Positions 47,091 through 58,124 of a stretch of DNA of 64,000 nt are shown here, in pieces. Every line of letters begins with the position of its first letter. Positions within the stretch are counted from its first letter, which is position 1. Both the position numbers and the translations under genes were made by a program. Under the pieces are notes generated by a model. It did no database searches. It had not been told where the DNA came from and saw only the letters and a program-made list of their open reading frames with translations. This DNA comes from Gonatopus flavifemur (Eukaryota > Arthropoda > Insecta > Hymenoptera > Dryinidae): NCBI GenBank assembly GCA_018340375.1, contig JAFFJZ010000044.1, forward strand, positions 1,302,001 through 1,366,000, in the 5' to 3' direction.

Positions 47091-47429
47091 ATGAGTGACA
47101 TCATGTCATTATAGTATAGAACTGATGTCAAACACACCAATAATTCTATTGAACTTCATCCGGATGCTGATACGCTGCACCCAGGGGAGCTTCACATCAC
47201 ACGGAGGAAAAAGTATTGCTGGCATAACAAGCAGGTCTGTTATCATCACTGTAGAAAGGAAGGCTCAATATCATATTGATTTGATGACTGAATTCAAGAC
47301 GCAGCCAAAAGTCGAACCATTGATCTGAAATTCAGCATGAATGAAAACTTGTTAGATGGGATCTAGTACTGGCTTGGAATTCAGTCAATGACCCAGCTGA
47401 AAACAATCTGTTAGAGACAAGGTGAGGAA

Positions 47430-47520
47430 AAAAATCATCTCCACGAGAATTGAACGTGGGTCATCAAGTTCAGACGCCAACGCTCTGTCACTCCACCCAT
47501 TGAAGGTTGATTGCGTAGTC
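47430..47520 (-). repeat. tRNA-like (SINE-like) segment in the foldback spacer
   Basis: Read on the minus strand: GGTGGAGTGACAGAGCGTTGG (A-box-like; quoted in part as GAGTGACAGAGCGTTGG), then CCCACGTTCAATTCTCGTGG with a B-box-like GTTCAATTC. Spacing is tRNA-like. The remainder of the 47090-48400 spacer shows no gene. Confidence 0.45.
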
Positions 47521-48409
47521 AGACATTTTTGGTGTATATCAACTTGCACTCATATACCACACAAGTTCAGAAACAATTTGTGAAGAATTCAATTGGAAGT
47601 TGAAGGTTTCAATGGAGTGGCTATAATTCGCATGTGAATATGCATTAATTATTTTTCACAATTTATTGAACTGATGAAATAAAAATCAATAACCAATCAA
47701 CAAGATCTTTCATGTCAGATACAAATTGTGCTGGTTATGAATAAGTGTTTGATTGAAAATTATCAAGATATATATCATCAATATACATATATTAATTCAA
47801 TATATATTAATTCGAGAAACTTGCCACAGTTGAACGGAAGCAATAACAAAATATTCATTTGATACAAGTATTTTTGGATTCTGTTTATAATTGATTTCTT
47901 CATCTTGAAAATTATATTGATATAGTCTTATTTTCAGCCTAATAACTATTCGAATAGGTTTGATACTTTTTCAAACCATATCGACTGAGAACGAGTCTAC
48001 TTTATGAGCTAACATAAGTAACATCAAACTAAACAACATTTCAGATGCATTCGTCTGAATTTAATCCTTGTCTTGAGATTGAATCAATATGATAGCTCAA
48101 TTCAAAACACTTCTGGAAATAAGGCATCAGTGGATGTAAGTCTTTTTTTTACAGTGTTGTGGCGTATCTCGCACGCACTGTTATTCACATTCTGGTAGCT
48201 CAAGCTACTTGAGGAATCGTGCAAATAGGGACTCCATAAGATATACAGTTTACAACCTCTTTTTCCTTGCTTGAGGTATGATTTCAATCTGAAATCAAAA
48301 TCGTTGGACTTTATTCCTGGCTGGAATTGAGCTATTCTTCTTCTCAGGATTGAAAAAGAATGCATTCGCTTGTACTTCACCTGCTGAGTGATGCGGGAAG
48401 GAGTACAAA

Positions 48410-49200
48410 ATTTGCAAACGCACTTTTCGAAAAAGTTCCTCTGAAGTGCTGTTCATTTTCCATTTCAGAACATTTCGGATCAATCGGTCTCTATTCGATA
48501 GAGACGAGTTTTTCAAATTTCCTCATCAATTTGTCAAAGGGTTCGATGAAACTTGCAAGTGACCTCTTTTAAGAACATTTCTGTAAAGTGTTGGACATAC
48601 TCCATTTCAGAACATTCCGGATCGATCGGTGTTTATTCCATACAGACGAATTTTTGGAAGTTTGTCATCAAATTGTCAGAAGGTCCGATCAAATTTGCAA
48701 GTAAACTCTTCTGAAAACATTTCTCTAAACTGCTGTTCATTCTTCATTTCAGAACATCTGGGATCGATCGGTTTTTATCCCACAGAGACGAATTTTCGGA
48801 ATTTTTTCATCAAATTGCCGAAGGCTTTGATGAGATTTGCAAGTACACTTTTTCAAAAACGTTCCTCCGAAGTGATATTGATTTTTCTTCTCAGAAGATC
48901 TCAAATCGATCGGACTATATCCCACGAAGACAAATTTTTGGATTTTTTTTCATCAATTTGTCAGAGAGTTCGATCGAATTTGCAAGTAAACTCTCCTAAA
49001 AACATTTCTCTAAACTGCTGTTCATTCTTCATTTCAGAACATCTGGGATCGATCGGTCTTTATTTCACAGAGACGAATTTTTTCATCAAATTGCCGGAGG
49101 CTTTTTTCAAAAACGTTCCTCCGAAGTGATATTGATTTTTCTTCTCAGAAGATTTTGAATCGGTCGATCTATATCTCACGGACAAGAATATTTGGGAAAT
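48410..49200. repeat. ~142-bp tandem array, right foldback arm
   Basis: Reverse-complement counterpart of 46095-47090, with about five monomers (TCAGAACATTTCGGATC and TCAGAAGATCTCAAATC types). One monomer near 49080-49110 has a deletion. Unit number and order differ from the left arm. Confidence 0.85.
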
Positions 49201-49344
49201 TTTCAATCGAGTCGGACCAGTACTTGGTCAAATCCGCGAGTGCATTTTGAAACATTGAGGATATTGATAACATGACGATGTAATCACATGAGAAATAATA
49301 ATTGGATGTGAAATTGAATTGTTCACCAGAGGAATGATGAAAAA

Positions 49345-49432
49345 AAATGCAATGTCTCCACACAGAATCGAACTCGACCGTTCCTTCGCAAGAACCATGT
49401 CTTTTGCCGCTAGGCTATGGGTTCTTTTAGTA
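49345..49432 (-). repeat. tRNA-like segment, right arm
   Basis: Minus-strand counterpart of 45925-46000, with a recognisable B-box (GTTCGATTCTGTG) and A-box-like TAGCCTAGCGG. Confidence 0.5.
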
Positions 49433-50312
49433 TTTGCAATCACATATCACCTCCATGAAGTGATACAGCGAAGGAGAGAGACCAAAGATGTGGGAAATGA
49501 TGAAATATCAATTTGAATGCTCAAATCTCATTATTCAGTTCATTGAAAATAATTTCCACTCAATTGATTGAATATTCAGTCTTATTCTTCTGATATTCCA
49601 TCTGATGATCGATATCGATTTGATTATCCTCATTGGAATATCATGGTGATTCCTGAATGATTATTTGTTCAGGGAAAAATTCTGGAATTCACCGCAAGAT
49701 CTTTATCATAGATCCCCAAACTATCCGAGACTTTTTCAACCATCGATTGATTGACAATTCTATTGAAATTCATTGAAAAATTATCAAGATTTAAGAAAAT
49801 TATTAAAAATGCGCAACTATGAAAAAGTTTTTATAGAATACATATAGGTGTCCTTGAAAGCTTCTCCACATAGCACAAATGTCTCAGTAATATCTCCAAA
49901 ATATTCTGGAGACGTTGTGATATTGTCAGAATATTCTGGAGATATCACTGAGACATTTGTGCTATATCGGTCATAATCAGTCATAAGAAGAACCAATAAT
50001 CTTCTAAAATTCATGAAAAATAAATAATAATTGAAAAATTATCCACTTATATGAAATTTCATCCAATTGAATGATGAGATGCATCAAATCTATATTTTAT
50101 CGTGATAATTCAATAATCAGTATTAAACTGGCTCTTGAATTGAAGAAAAAACCGGAAGAAATTCCGAAGGACCCCGGCCGAAAATTGCCCGGGGCGATTA
50201 TCGGTCAGTTCGATACTGATTACAATGAAATTGTCGCTTGGGAAAGAAAAGGCGGTGAAACTTTGGAGAGGGTCAATCGACTCGGTCGAGCAAATGCTTG
50301 CATCACTGCCTT

Positions 50313-50540
50313 CAGATTGGACTCGCAAACGTTACGAACACAAATGCGACTGCACGAACGTGTGAAGAACGAGAGGATATGGTTGCACGCTCAACCTTGC
50401 ACGCTTTCTCCTTTGCTCTCTCGTCAACTATCCAGTCAGCAATGGAGGAAGCATGCTAGATCACGTGCGCAACCATATCCTCTCTCCCCCCATAAATGTG
50501 CAGTCGCATCTGTGTTCGTAACATTTGTGAGTCCAATCTG
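50313..50540. mobile_element. 228-bp MITE with ~43-bp terminal inverted repeats
   Basis: CAGATTGGACTCGCAAACGT with TTACGAACACA and GCGACTGCAC at the left is mirrored at the right (GTGCAGTCGCAT through GAGTCCAATCTG). It abuts the outer end of the right foldback arm. The interior also has mirrored GAGAGGATATGGTTG sequences. No coding capacity. Confidence 0.8.
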
Positions 50541-50740
50541 AAAGCACTGCGCCGGTATTGAGAAGAATATAGTGTCAAGTATTAAGATGCTCCTTAAGAA
50601 AGAAGAAAGAGCTCAAGTTTTGTAATTTTTCATTCGCTTATTTCTTCCATTGGAAGCATTCAAAAAATTGTGTGTGTAAATTTTTATTAGTTCATTGTTT
50701 GAGTGTAATTACTTTTAAAAATGTCTAAAGGAAACATGAA

Positions 50741-51140
50741 GTGACTAGTCTAACCACAAACAAAAAAGTTCGTCGAGAAGAAGAAAGTGATGATGAAAAT
50801 AAGGGAGATACAGATGAGTTGATTCAAGATGATAAAAATGATGAAGTGAGTGAAATAGATATGAACTCGCCGGAAGAAACTCTGACGAAAAATGAAGGAA
50901 AATACAATGACATGTTTCACATGGGATTAAACAACAAAGGAGAGAAAATAGGAACTTGTGTGCTCTGCGAAAAAAAAAGATTTTAGTACAAATTCCAAGA
51001 ACCAACAGTAATACAACCGGGATGAAGAGTCATTTGCGTAAAACGCACACTGACGTATTTCAACAAATGTTTCCAAGTGAATTGAAAACACAAAAAAATC
51101 AGAAGACGATCGACGAATTTAGAGAAATTGCTGTGAGTAT
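50741..51140 (+). pseudogene. BED-type zinc finger exon fragment (hAT or ZBED-like)
   Basis: The first frame is acidic (EEESDDENKGDTDELIQDD) and runs into GTCVLCEKKR. After a frameshift in an A-run (about 50970-50980) the second frame continues with NTTGMKSHLRKTHTDVF. The C-X2-C then H-X4-H spacing with the SHLRKTH core is a BED zinc finger, a DNA-binding domain of hAT transposases and their domesticated relatives. An excellent splice donor (GCT|GTGAGTA, about 51132-51140) follows REIA, so this resembles a first coding exon. No downstream exon is recognised in the next kilobase. Confidence 0.6.
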
Positions 51141-51472
51141 ACTGCTACTTTCAACTGAAAATTTGTTATATCCCCGCTCTATACTTCTTTCAATTATCTC
51201 AATAGAAAGGTGTGAACAGATCGTGTGTGTACACACACACACTCACACACATATCCTATACATTATTGTTACTCAATGTTCCTCCTTTCTTTCTTTGCGC
51301 CTGCATCAATCAAAACAATCGAGTAACCAACACTCGCTAAAGAGCATTGAACGAGGAGTGACGCACCTCTTTCCCTTTTTCTCTTGATTTTGCGGGTTCG
51401 AACGTAGATTGCGTCATTGCGTTGTATGTTCAATTTAACGTGATTGCTACGTCTTATGCCGCGTGTGTACAA

Positions 51473-51650
51473 GCCATTGAGCTCTACATACATACTGGAG
51501 TGAGCGCGCCATTGTTGAAAATAGCGATGGCAAGAGTTACATAGCACCATAAATTGGAATGAGACAGACGCTCCACCGTTCTCTCCTCTCTCTCGTCGCA
51601 GGTTTTCACAATGGCGCGCTCACTCCAGTATGTATGTGGAGCTCAGTGGC
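51473..51650. mobile_element. 178-bp MITE-like inverted repeat
   Basis: GCCATTGAGCTCTACATACA then TACTGGAGTGAGCGCGCCATTG at the left is matched by the reverse complement at 51605-51650 (CACTGGAG core; CAATGGCGCGC to GCTCAGTGGC). About 47-bp arms and ~80-bp centre. Confidence 0.8.
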
Positions 51651-51677
51651 ACGAGCATGAATATGATACTGTATATA

Positions 51678-51929
51678 CTACTGTGGGCAAGAAGTGAGGT
51701 GAATTTGTTTGTAAAATGAGAAATCTTCATTTATTCTTCTACATCAATTTCATCCCCTTCAAAGTAATCCCCTCTCGATAAAATACACTTGTGCCAACGT
51801 TTTTTCCAATCACCGTAACATGCTAAATGGTCCCTTTCTGATATAGCCATCAGCGCCTTCTTCGATTCAGCTTTTATCTCCTCAATCGACTCGAAACGCT
51901 CTCCCCGGAGTGGTCTCTTGAGTTTTGGG
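51678..51929 (-). pseudogene. mariner 3' end and transposase C-terminus, cut by hAT copy 2
   Basis: The minus-strand reading LKRPLRGERFESIEEIKAE through DWKKRWHKCILSRGDYFEGD to the stop at 51731-51733 is the mariner C-terminus (WKKRW.KCI..GGDYFEGD block). Beyond it the 3' inverted end reads TACTGTGGGCAAGAAGTGAG. The element stops exactly at the first base of hAT copy 2 (51930). The remaining mariner part should lie beyond the other hAT end, which is not in the window. Confidence 0.85.
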
Positions 51930-54900
51930 CAGGGCTGCGGAGTCGAAGCTTTCACACAGCCGACTCCGACTCCAGACCACTTGAAATTTCCGGATCCGGC
52001 TCTGGTGTTTATTCCCATGAATAAAAATTTCAAAAGAACCAAACTTGGACATAAGATAGACATTATTCGTCATCGAGGTTTTTCGACCTGTGTTTCAATA
52101 TTTTATTCATTGATATATTATTCAAGTTCGATTTGCTAAATATGTCGAGGCTAAAATGCAAACAATTGACAGACTTCCAAGTCGTAACTAATTGTAATTT
52201 ATTCATTCATTTATTTATTCAACGGGCAATAACGCCCTTCAGTGACCAAATTATTGATACAATACAGTGAAAATTCAAGAAAAAAAAAATAAAAAATAGA
52301 AAAAAGAAATCATATAAAGTGAACAGACGGATTACAAAAAGACATAGTACAAAATATAACATCCTGTATAGGATAAATAACGAGTATAAGAGTATTACAA
52401 TCTCACACACCTACTAGAGCATGCTCTAGAGACAGAAGTCTTGAATACTGAAACTGATCCAGAAAAGAAATCCAACTCATCTCTATAAGTATTTGCTAAA
52501 CAACAAATTCGATTTACTGGGTCAGTATAAAAGAATTGCGACTTAAACATGGGAACATTGAGAGTAATGGGTTCCTAAGAGACATGGAGGGTACATTGAA
52601 ATTTAAGAGAGAGAGAAGTTCAGGGCAATTGATTTGACCATTGATTATTTTGGAAATGAATACCAAATCATTGATCATTCTACGAGTTTCGAGAGTGTTC
52701 ATGTTGAACAACCCCATCAACGGACCATAATCATGGCAGGATATAGCCATGGGGGTATGATTTTTGAAAGCCAAAAATATTAACAATCTATGCTGAACTC
52801 TCTCGATAAGTTTACAATATTTGTCATGATGAGGAGACCAAATGTGAGTCGCGTATTCTAAGTTAGGTCTCACGAGAGCATTGTACAACGTAATCAATGT
52901 TGAGGGCTCTTTGAAGTCAGCAGACATACGCTTCAAAAAACCGAGCTGCTTCATAGCTGTGTTCACCGTATTATGATAGTGAGGATTAAAATTGAGCTTG
53001 GAATCGAACGTTATACCTAAATCGAGCATATTCTGCACAACCTCCAAGCTTGAGCCACTCAACTCATAAGAGAAGGTAATGGGCTGCAATTTGCGCGACA
53101 GTCTCATAACTTTACATTTCACTATATTCAGCTTCAATTTATTCAAGGAACACCATGATTCCAATTCATACAAATCCGACTGCAGAGCAATGGCATCAGC
53201 GTATGACGAAATTTTCATGAACAATTTCAAATCATCCGCAAAAATTGAATGCTTCGCAAATTTGAAGTTGTTGCCAATATCATTAATAAAAAGTGTAAGA
53301 AGCAGTGGTCCCAAATGCGACCCTTGCGGAACGCCTGAGCAAACATTGATAGTCCTTGAGGTAAAGTTTTGAATTTTGACAGTTTGGGTTCGATTCATCA
53401 AATAGCTTCTCATCCAAATAAGAATATTACCACGGAAACCAAGATGATTTAATTTAGATAAAAGAACGTTATGATCAACAGTGTCGACGGCTTTGGTGAA
53501 ATCCGCATAAACAGTATCAACTTGACTGTTATCATCCAAAACCCTCGAAACATAATTACAATAAATAGACAAATTGGTGCCTGTTGAGCGACCAGGCACA
53601 AAGCCATGTTGCATGTCAGAGATGATGCTAGAACATAGAGGAGATAATTTATCAGTTACTAAAGATTCAAATAATTTTGGAATCACGCTTATAATTGATA
53701 TTGGTCTATAGTTTCTCACATCAGATCTGCTGCCAGCCTTGAAAATCGGTATAATCAGACTATTTTTCCAGCGAGATGGAAAATGACCTGAAGATAAGGA
53801 AGCATTGAAGATTAGCCATAAGGGTCGTGATAATATATAGCTGCAAGATTTTAGGAATAAAGGAGGAATACCGTCATCCCCAGGTCCTTTATTGATGCTT
53901 AGAAAATTGATCCCAAGAAATATTTTCCCAATGTTAATATGAAGATCGGAAATATCCAATTGAAAATTAGATACGAAATCAGGCAACAGATCATTGAGAG
54001 AAACATAAACAGATTCAAAGTGAGTAGCAAACAGATCTGAAATTTCACGCCCAGAACTAACTGAAACGCCATCTAGAACCATGTTGTTAGGAATAGCATT
54101 ATCGGATCGGTGTGAGTTGACAAAGTTCCAAAAGCCTTTTGCATTATCAGCGATCTGCAATTCAGTTGACCTAACGTAGTCATTGTAACATTTATATACT
54201 AAATTTTTACATTGAGAACGCAAACCGGAGAAAATAATGTAATCTTGCAACAAATTAGAGATTTTATACGTACGATGCGCCACTTCCTTTGCTCGTATGA
54301 GATTAATCAACTGGGGTGAAAACCACCTAGGATAATTAGATCCGCGATAATAACACTTAGAAACATACAAATCAATAGCATGGTACATATGTTCATATAG
54401 GCACTCAGTCGCATCATCAACAGACAAAACTTCAAGTAGTGATTCCCAAGGAATTTGATTAAAATAATTACAAATAGCAGTATAATCACCTAAACGGAAA
54501 TTATAACGAGAAACACTGTGACTAGGAAGAAACTTAACTACATCCATACTCAGCGTAGAAACAATAGGAGGATGATGAATATCACAAGCTAGAAGAGATT
54601 CAGTAGATAACCTCGTAACTAGTGAAATATCATTTGTGAACAGCAGGTCAAGCATGACCCCGAAAGCATTACAAATATCACTTTTCAAGAATAAATTAGA
54701 AAAATTAAAATATTCACAAATAAACTGAACTGATTGCACTCCATCACAAGATGCTCCAGGATGTAAGTCACACGATAATTCAGCGCAAGACATACGCCAG
54801 GAAGCATGCGGTAAACTATAGTCACCGTAAAGGTAAAGAGAAAGATCCTGACCGGCACTCAGAATAACTTCCACACTCTTCCAGTGATCTTCGTAGAGAT

Positions 54901-55096
54901 GCGCAGGTGATGATGGCGGGATATAGACGGCTCAAAAAATCACATCCAAGATTCCCAATCTTGCCTGAATGAACAGATGCTCAACGTTTGTATGTACAGA
55001 CAACAGCTCAAAACTAGGAATGACACTCTTCACCGCTATCAAAACTCCACCCCCTCTCTCACAGTGACTAGTAAGTGAAGATCTGTCCTTCCTTTA

Positions 55097-57131
55097 TACA
55101 GGGTAGGGCATTTAAAGTGTCGCGGGCGTTTTTTCCAAAAATAAAATGAGATACGAGAAAATTTTTCGGACAAAAATTGTAAGGTATCGAGGGGGACATC
55201 CGATGGTGGCCTTGGCTTTGACCTCAAATCTCATCTTCAAGGGCATTCTGAGGTCAACTCTTGTTTTTTGAATAGCATCTCATATTTTTCACTGCAGATT
55301 TGGATTCTAGGTCAAAAACCAAGAAACTTTTGTCTGAACCATTTTCCTGAAATCCGCAAAGATGGCGCTCTAATCGATATTGTTCCATACTGAATCTGAC
55401 ATGAGAATAACTCGAAAACGAAGGGTCTTGGAGGAGAATGTTTCGGACAAAAGTTGTCTGATTCCAAGGGGGACCCCTTGAACTGAAACGGAGGTGATGG
55501 GGTATAACAGACAAAACACAACACATTTCAATCGTCTATATCACTTGGATAATTTTGATGCGGTAGATGCTCAAAATGATGGCCTTCGACTTCAATACAC
55601 ATTCCAAAACGTCTTACAAAAGATTGCTGAACTCGTGCTGAAATATCTTCATTGATGCTCGCGCATGCATTGATGATTCGTTGACGCATATTCTCAGGTG
55701 TAGTCGGTGCTTGTTGATAAACTGTATCTTTTATGTATCCCCATGAAAAAAAATCTGGAGAAGTAAGATCCGGAGAACGGGCAGGCCAATGAACTGGTCC
55801 ACGACGTCCTATCCATCGTCCAGGATAATCTCTGTCCAATATTTCTCGAGCTGTGACTGCATAATGGGATGGACAACCATCGTGTTGATACTACATATTC
55901 AATCGTTCCTGAATAGGTATGTCTTCAAGTAATGTTGGAAGTACTTGATCTAAGAAATGTCTGTACTTCTCTCCATTTAGCGTATCTGCAATGAAGTACG
56001 GTCCAATTACTCGAGATCGAAAAATACCACACCAAACATTCACAGCCTATTGTCTTTGATGCTCTACTTGACGTAACCATCTTGGATTTTCTGTCACCCA
56101 GTAATGCATATTATGTCGATTCACTTGACCATGATTGGTGAACGTCGACTCATCAGAAAATAATATGTTGATGAAGTTGTTATTGTGCATTTGCGCTAGA
56201 CCCCATCGACAAAACTGTACACGATTTTCGAAATCATCACCGTGAAGGTCTTGATGCAAACAAATGTGATACGGATGGAATTTGTGACGTTTCAGTATTC
56301 GAAGAACACTTCTTCGAGAAATTCCCGAATGGAGTTCAATTTCACGAGAGCTCACGTGTGGATTATTGGCTACTGCAGCTAGTACATTAACTTCCGCATT
56401 TTCTCCGCTAACAGTTCTCATTCGATGTCGTTTTTCCCTTGTAACACTTCCCGTTTCTGAGAATAATTTTGTAATGCGTTGAAAATACCTAATGGATGGC
56501 GTTGTTCTTTCAGGAAATCGTTCTGCATACAAGTCATATGCTTGTCTGGGGTTCTTATGCACTTCACCGTAAATGTAGATCATATCGATCTTTTCAGAAA
56601 CCGTGTATCGGATATCCATGATTCTCAATTCGTCATAAACCAAGTAATAATCAAATGTAACTGACAAACTGACTTCCAAAATCGTGAATTTTCACTGAAC
56701 CCCGTCGTTTGTTTACATCGCGTGAGCTCTGAATGGTGGTAATGTAGACGATTGAAATGTGTTGTGTATTGACAACTTTTGTACGAAACATTCTTTTGCA
56801 AGACCCTTCGTTTTCGAGTTATTCGAATGTCAGATTCAAAATGGAACAATATCGATTAGAGCGCCATTTTTGCGGATTCCAGGAAAATGGTTCAGACAAA
56901 AGTTTCTTGGTTTTTGACCTAGAACCCAAATCTGCAGTAAAAAATATGAGATGCTATTCAAAAAACAAGAGTTGATCTCAGAATGCCCTTGAAGATGAGA
57001 TTTGAGGTCAAAGCCAAGGCCACCATCGGATGTCCCCCTCGGTACCCTACAACTTTTGTCCGAAAATTTTCTCGTATCTCACTTTATTTTCGGAAAAAAC
57101 GCCCGCGACACTTTAAATGCCCCACCCTGTA
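55097..57131 (-). mobile_element. IS630-Tc1-like element, 2035 bp, ~400-bp inverted repeats
   Basis: TACAGGGTAGGGCATTTAAA and its inverted counterpart bound the element, with TA duplications at 55095-55096 and 57132-57133. The arms are long (about 55097-55545 and 56735-57131); the left has ~50 extra bases near 55455-55510. Removing the element restores the LINE endonuclease frame (GYT followed by KRKDRSS). The long arms overlap the 3' end of the transposase gene. Confidence 0.9.
55528..56619 (-). pseudogene. IS630-Tc1-like transposase with DUF4817-type N-terminus (two stops)
   Basis: Starts MDIRYTVSEKIDMIYIYGE at 56619. The N-terminal helix-turn-helix region (RQAYDLYAERFPER, PSIRYFQRITKLF) matches the DUF4817 type often joined to Tc1-like catalytic domains. 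Catalytic blocks: NILFSDESTFTNHG (first Asp), YQHDGCPSHY (second Asp), WPARSPDLTSPDFFSWGYIKD (third acidic position). It ends YPSDIDD* at 55528. TAG stops at 56047-56049 and 55891-55893 stand where the family has Trp (before AVNVWCGIF and before YQHDG). Otherwise the reading frame is preserved over ~360 codons. Confidence 0.85.
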
Positions 57132-57299
57132 TAGTATAACCATCCAAGCCGATTTCAGAGGATGAAATTCCATCAGTCAACCAAGTTTCAGTGAAGATGA
57201 TAATGTCGTAATGATCGACAGAAGCCGCCGCAGCACAACAAAGTGCATTGAGTTTGGTACGAAGGCCACGTACGTTTTGGTAGTACACTAAAGGGCGAG

Positions 57300-58124
57300 T
57301 CACAGGTTCTTTTGCGATGATGGATTCCGGGTTTTGTGTAGAGGAACAATTTTCGGTACACCATTGAGATATCTGATGGTCTTTGTCGGGTCGTTTAGGT
57401 CTTTCAAACGATCACGAAGATTGCTTAAGTGTGCACGTTGCCGAGGAGTCCGATCGAGTGAGATTTTGACCGGGCCACCGTAAGCAGACTTTCCTCTGAT
57501 GATATCCAAAGGCGTACGACTACACGGGAAAGTCACACATAAGGGGCGAACCTTATTATCATTGGGTTCTCCCAAGCGACGAAAACGTATATCATGACAG
57601 CAATCGGGTTTGATTGCTGACAAAACCTTATTGACCTCAGTAAGATCAGAAGAACCTGAAAAAACATTCTCAGGAACATTGAACATCATGATATTGAAAG
57701 AACGACTCCGACGATCTTCCAGTTCGCTGAAAAACTCCTCTTCATCACAAGAAATTGTTGAATGATTATTAGCATCGGATCTCCCATTTTCAAGCATACA
57801 AACTCTCGCATTAAGATTGGACACTTCGGTTGACAATTCCTTAATTTTATTTTCGAAATGATCCAACTTATCATTCAAAACAGAAAATTTGCTGTCAAAG
57901 AGCGAGCTAATGTTCGATAGCAACACAGAGTCACGGTCGTCGCTCTGCGAAGATGACAAAGCAGGTGTTCTCAACATTTCGCAATCCAGCAAAGTCCCAA
58001 CATGCCACGGGTGACCACTTCTGGACAGACATGTAGGCCCAGGATGAGAAATAACGCCGCAAGAGTTACAGGATATTGGATCCTTAACGGCTTTGGAGCA
58101 CCCTTTGCAGATCTTACTGGACAT
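57300..58124 (-). CDS. LINE ORF1: PHD-like zinc finger, coiled coil, RNA-binding region
   Basis: I start at MSSKICKGC (58124). The 64 codons before it in the same frame are hydrophobic, unlike an ORF1, and lie in 5' UTR. Residues about 4-40 (CKGCSKAVKDPISCNSCG, then H and C) form a PHD-like zinc-binding motif seen in CR1/Jockey-group ORF1 proteins. Residues about 75-125 (LSNISSLFDSKFSVLNDKL, KIKELSTEVSNLNARVCML) are a coiled coil. Residues about 140-240 (RSFNIMMFNVPEN, DIRFRRLGEPN, RPLCVTF) are an RRM-like RNA-binding region. The stop TGA at 57300-57302 overlaps the beginning of the ORF2 frame (GTGA). The frame is intact (274 codons). Confidence 0.8.
   Translation of the reverse strand: MSSKICKGCSKAVKDPISCNSCGVISHPGPTCLSRSGHPWHVGTLLDCEMLRTPALSSSQSDDRDSVLLSNISSLFDSKFSVLNDKLDHFENKIKELSTEVSNLNARVCMLENGRSDANNHSTISCDEEEFFSELEDRRSRSFNIMMFNVPENVFSGSSDLTEVNKVLSAIKPDCCHDIRFRRLGEPNDNKVRPLCVTFPCSRTPLDIIRGKSAYGGPVKISLDRTPRQRAHLSNLRDRLKDLNDPTKTIRYLNGVPKIVPLHKTRNPSSQKNL

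Larger units (their letters stand above)
44337..50312. mobile_element. foldback-like element with tandem-repeat arms (~6 kb)
   Basis: The right arm (about 48410-50312) is the reverse complement of 44337-44385 plus 45078-47090. Arm order from outside in: GTGATGC-AGCATTTG and CGACCGAGTCGAT, a GC-rich segment, a ~85-bp hairpin (45390-45476; 49870-49968), unique sequence, a tRNA-like segment, then a ~142-bp tandem array. The ~1.3-kb middle (47090-48400) has no transposase. The left arm is interrupted by 44386-45077. Arms are diverged and differ in array length. Architecture resembles Drosophila Foldback-type elements, by analogy only. No clear target duplication was identified. Confidence 0.7.
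52514..57303 (-). pseudogene. LINE ORF2: endonuclease plus reverse transcriptase
   Basis: Endonuclease N-terminus at 57303-57132 (YYQNVRGLRTKL, IIIFTETWL, EIGLDGY) is split by an IS630-Tc1-like element, then resumes at 55094 (CERGGGVLIAVKS). A TGA at 54932-54934 in a run of seven T follows. The long frame from 54874 has YGDYSLPHASW (endonuclease), LLFTND, RNYRPISIISVIPKLFESLV, MQHGFVPGRSTGTNL, VDTVYADFTKAVDTVDH, SGVPQGSHLGPLL, and the catalytic FADDLKLF (about 53215-53240). It continues to the C-terminal LYNALVRPNLEYATHIWSP and the stop at 52514. The reverse transcriptase motif usually KAFD reads KAVD. It would nick the target and copy LINE RNA. Apart from the insertion and one stop it is well preserved. 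Confidence 0.9.

Noticed and set aside
46070..49129. Frames of 86-227 codons with repeated FDEICKYTFSKTFLRSDI-like peptides
   Set aside because: They read through the ~142-bp tandem array and appear in both inverted arms; the length comes from the repeat period being compatible with open frames.
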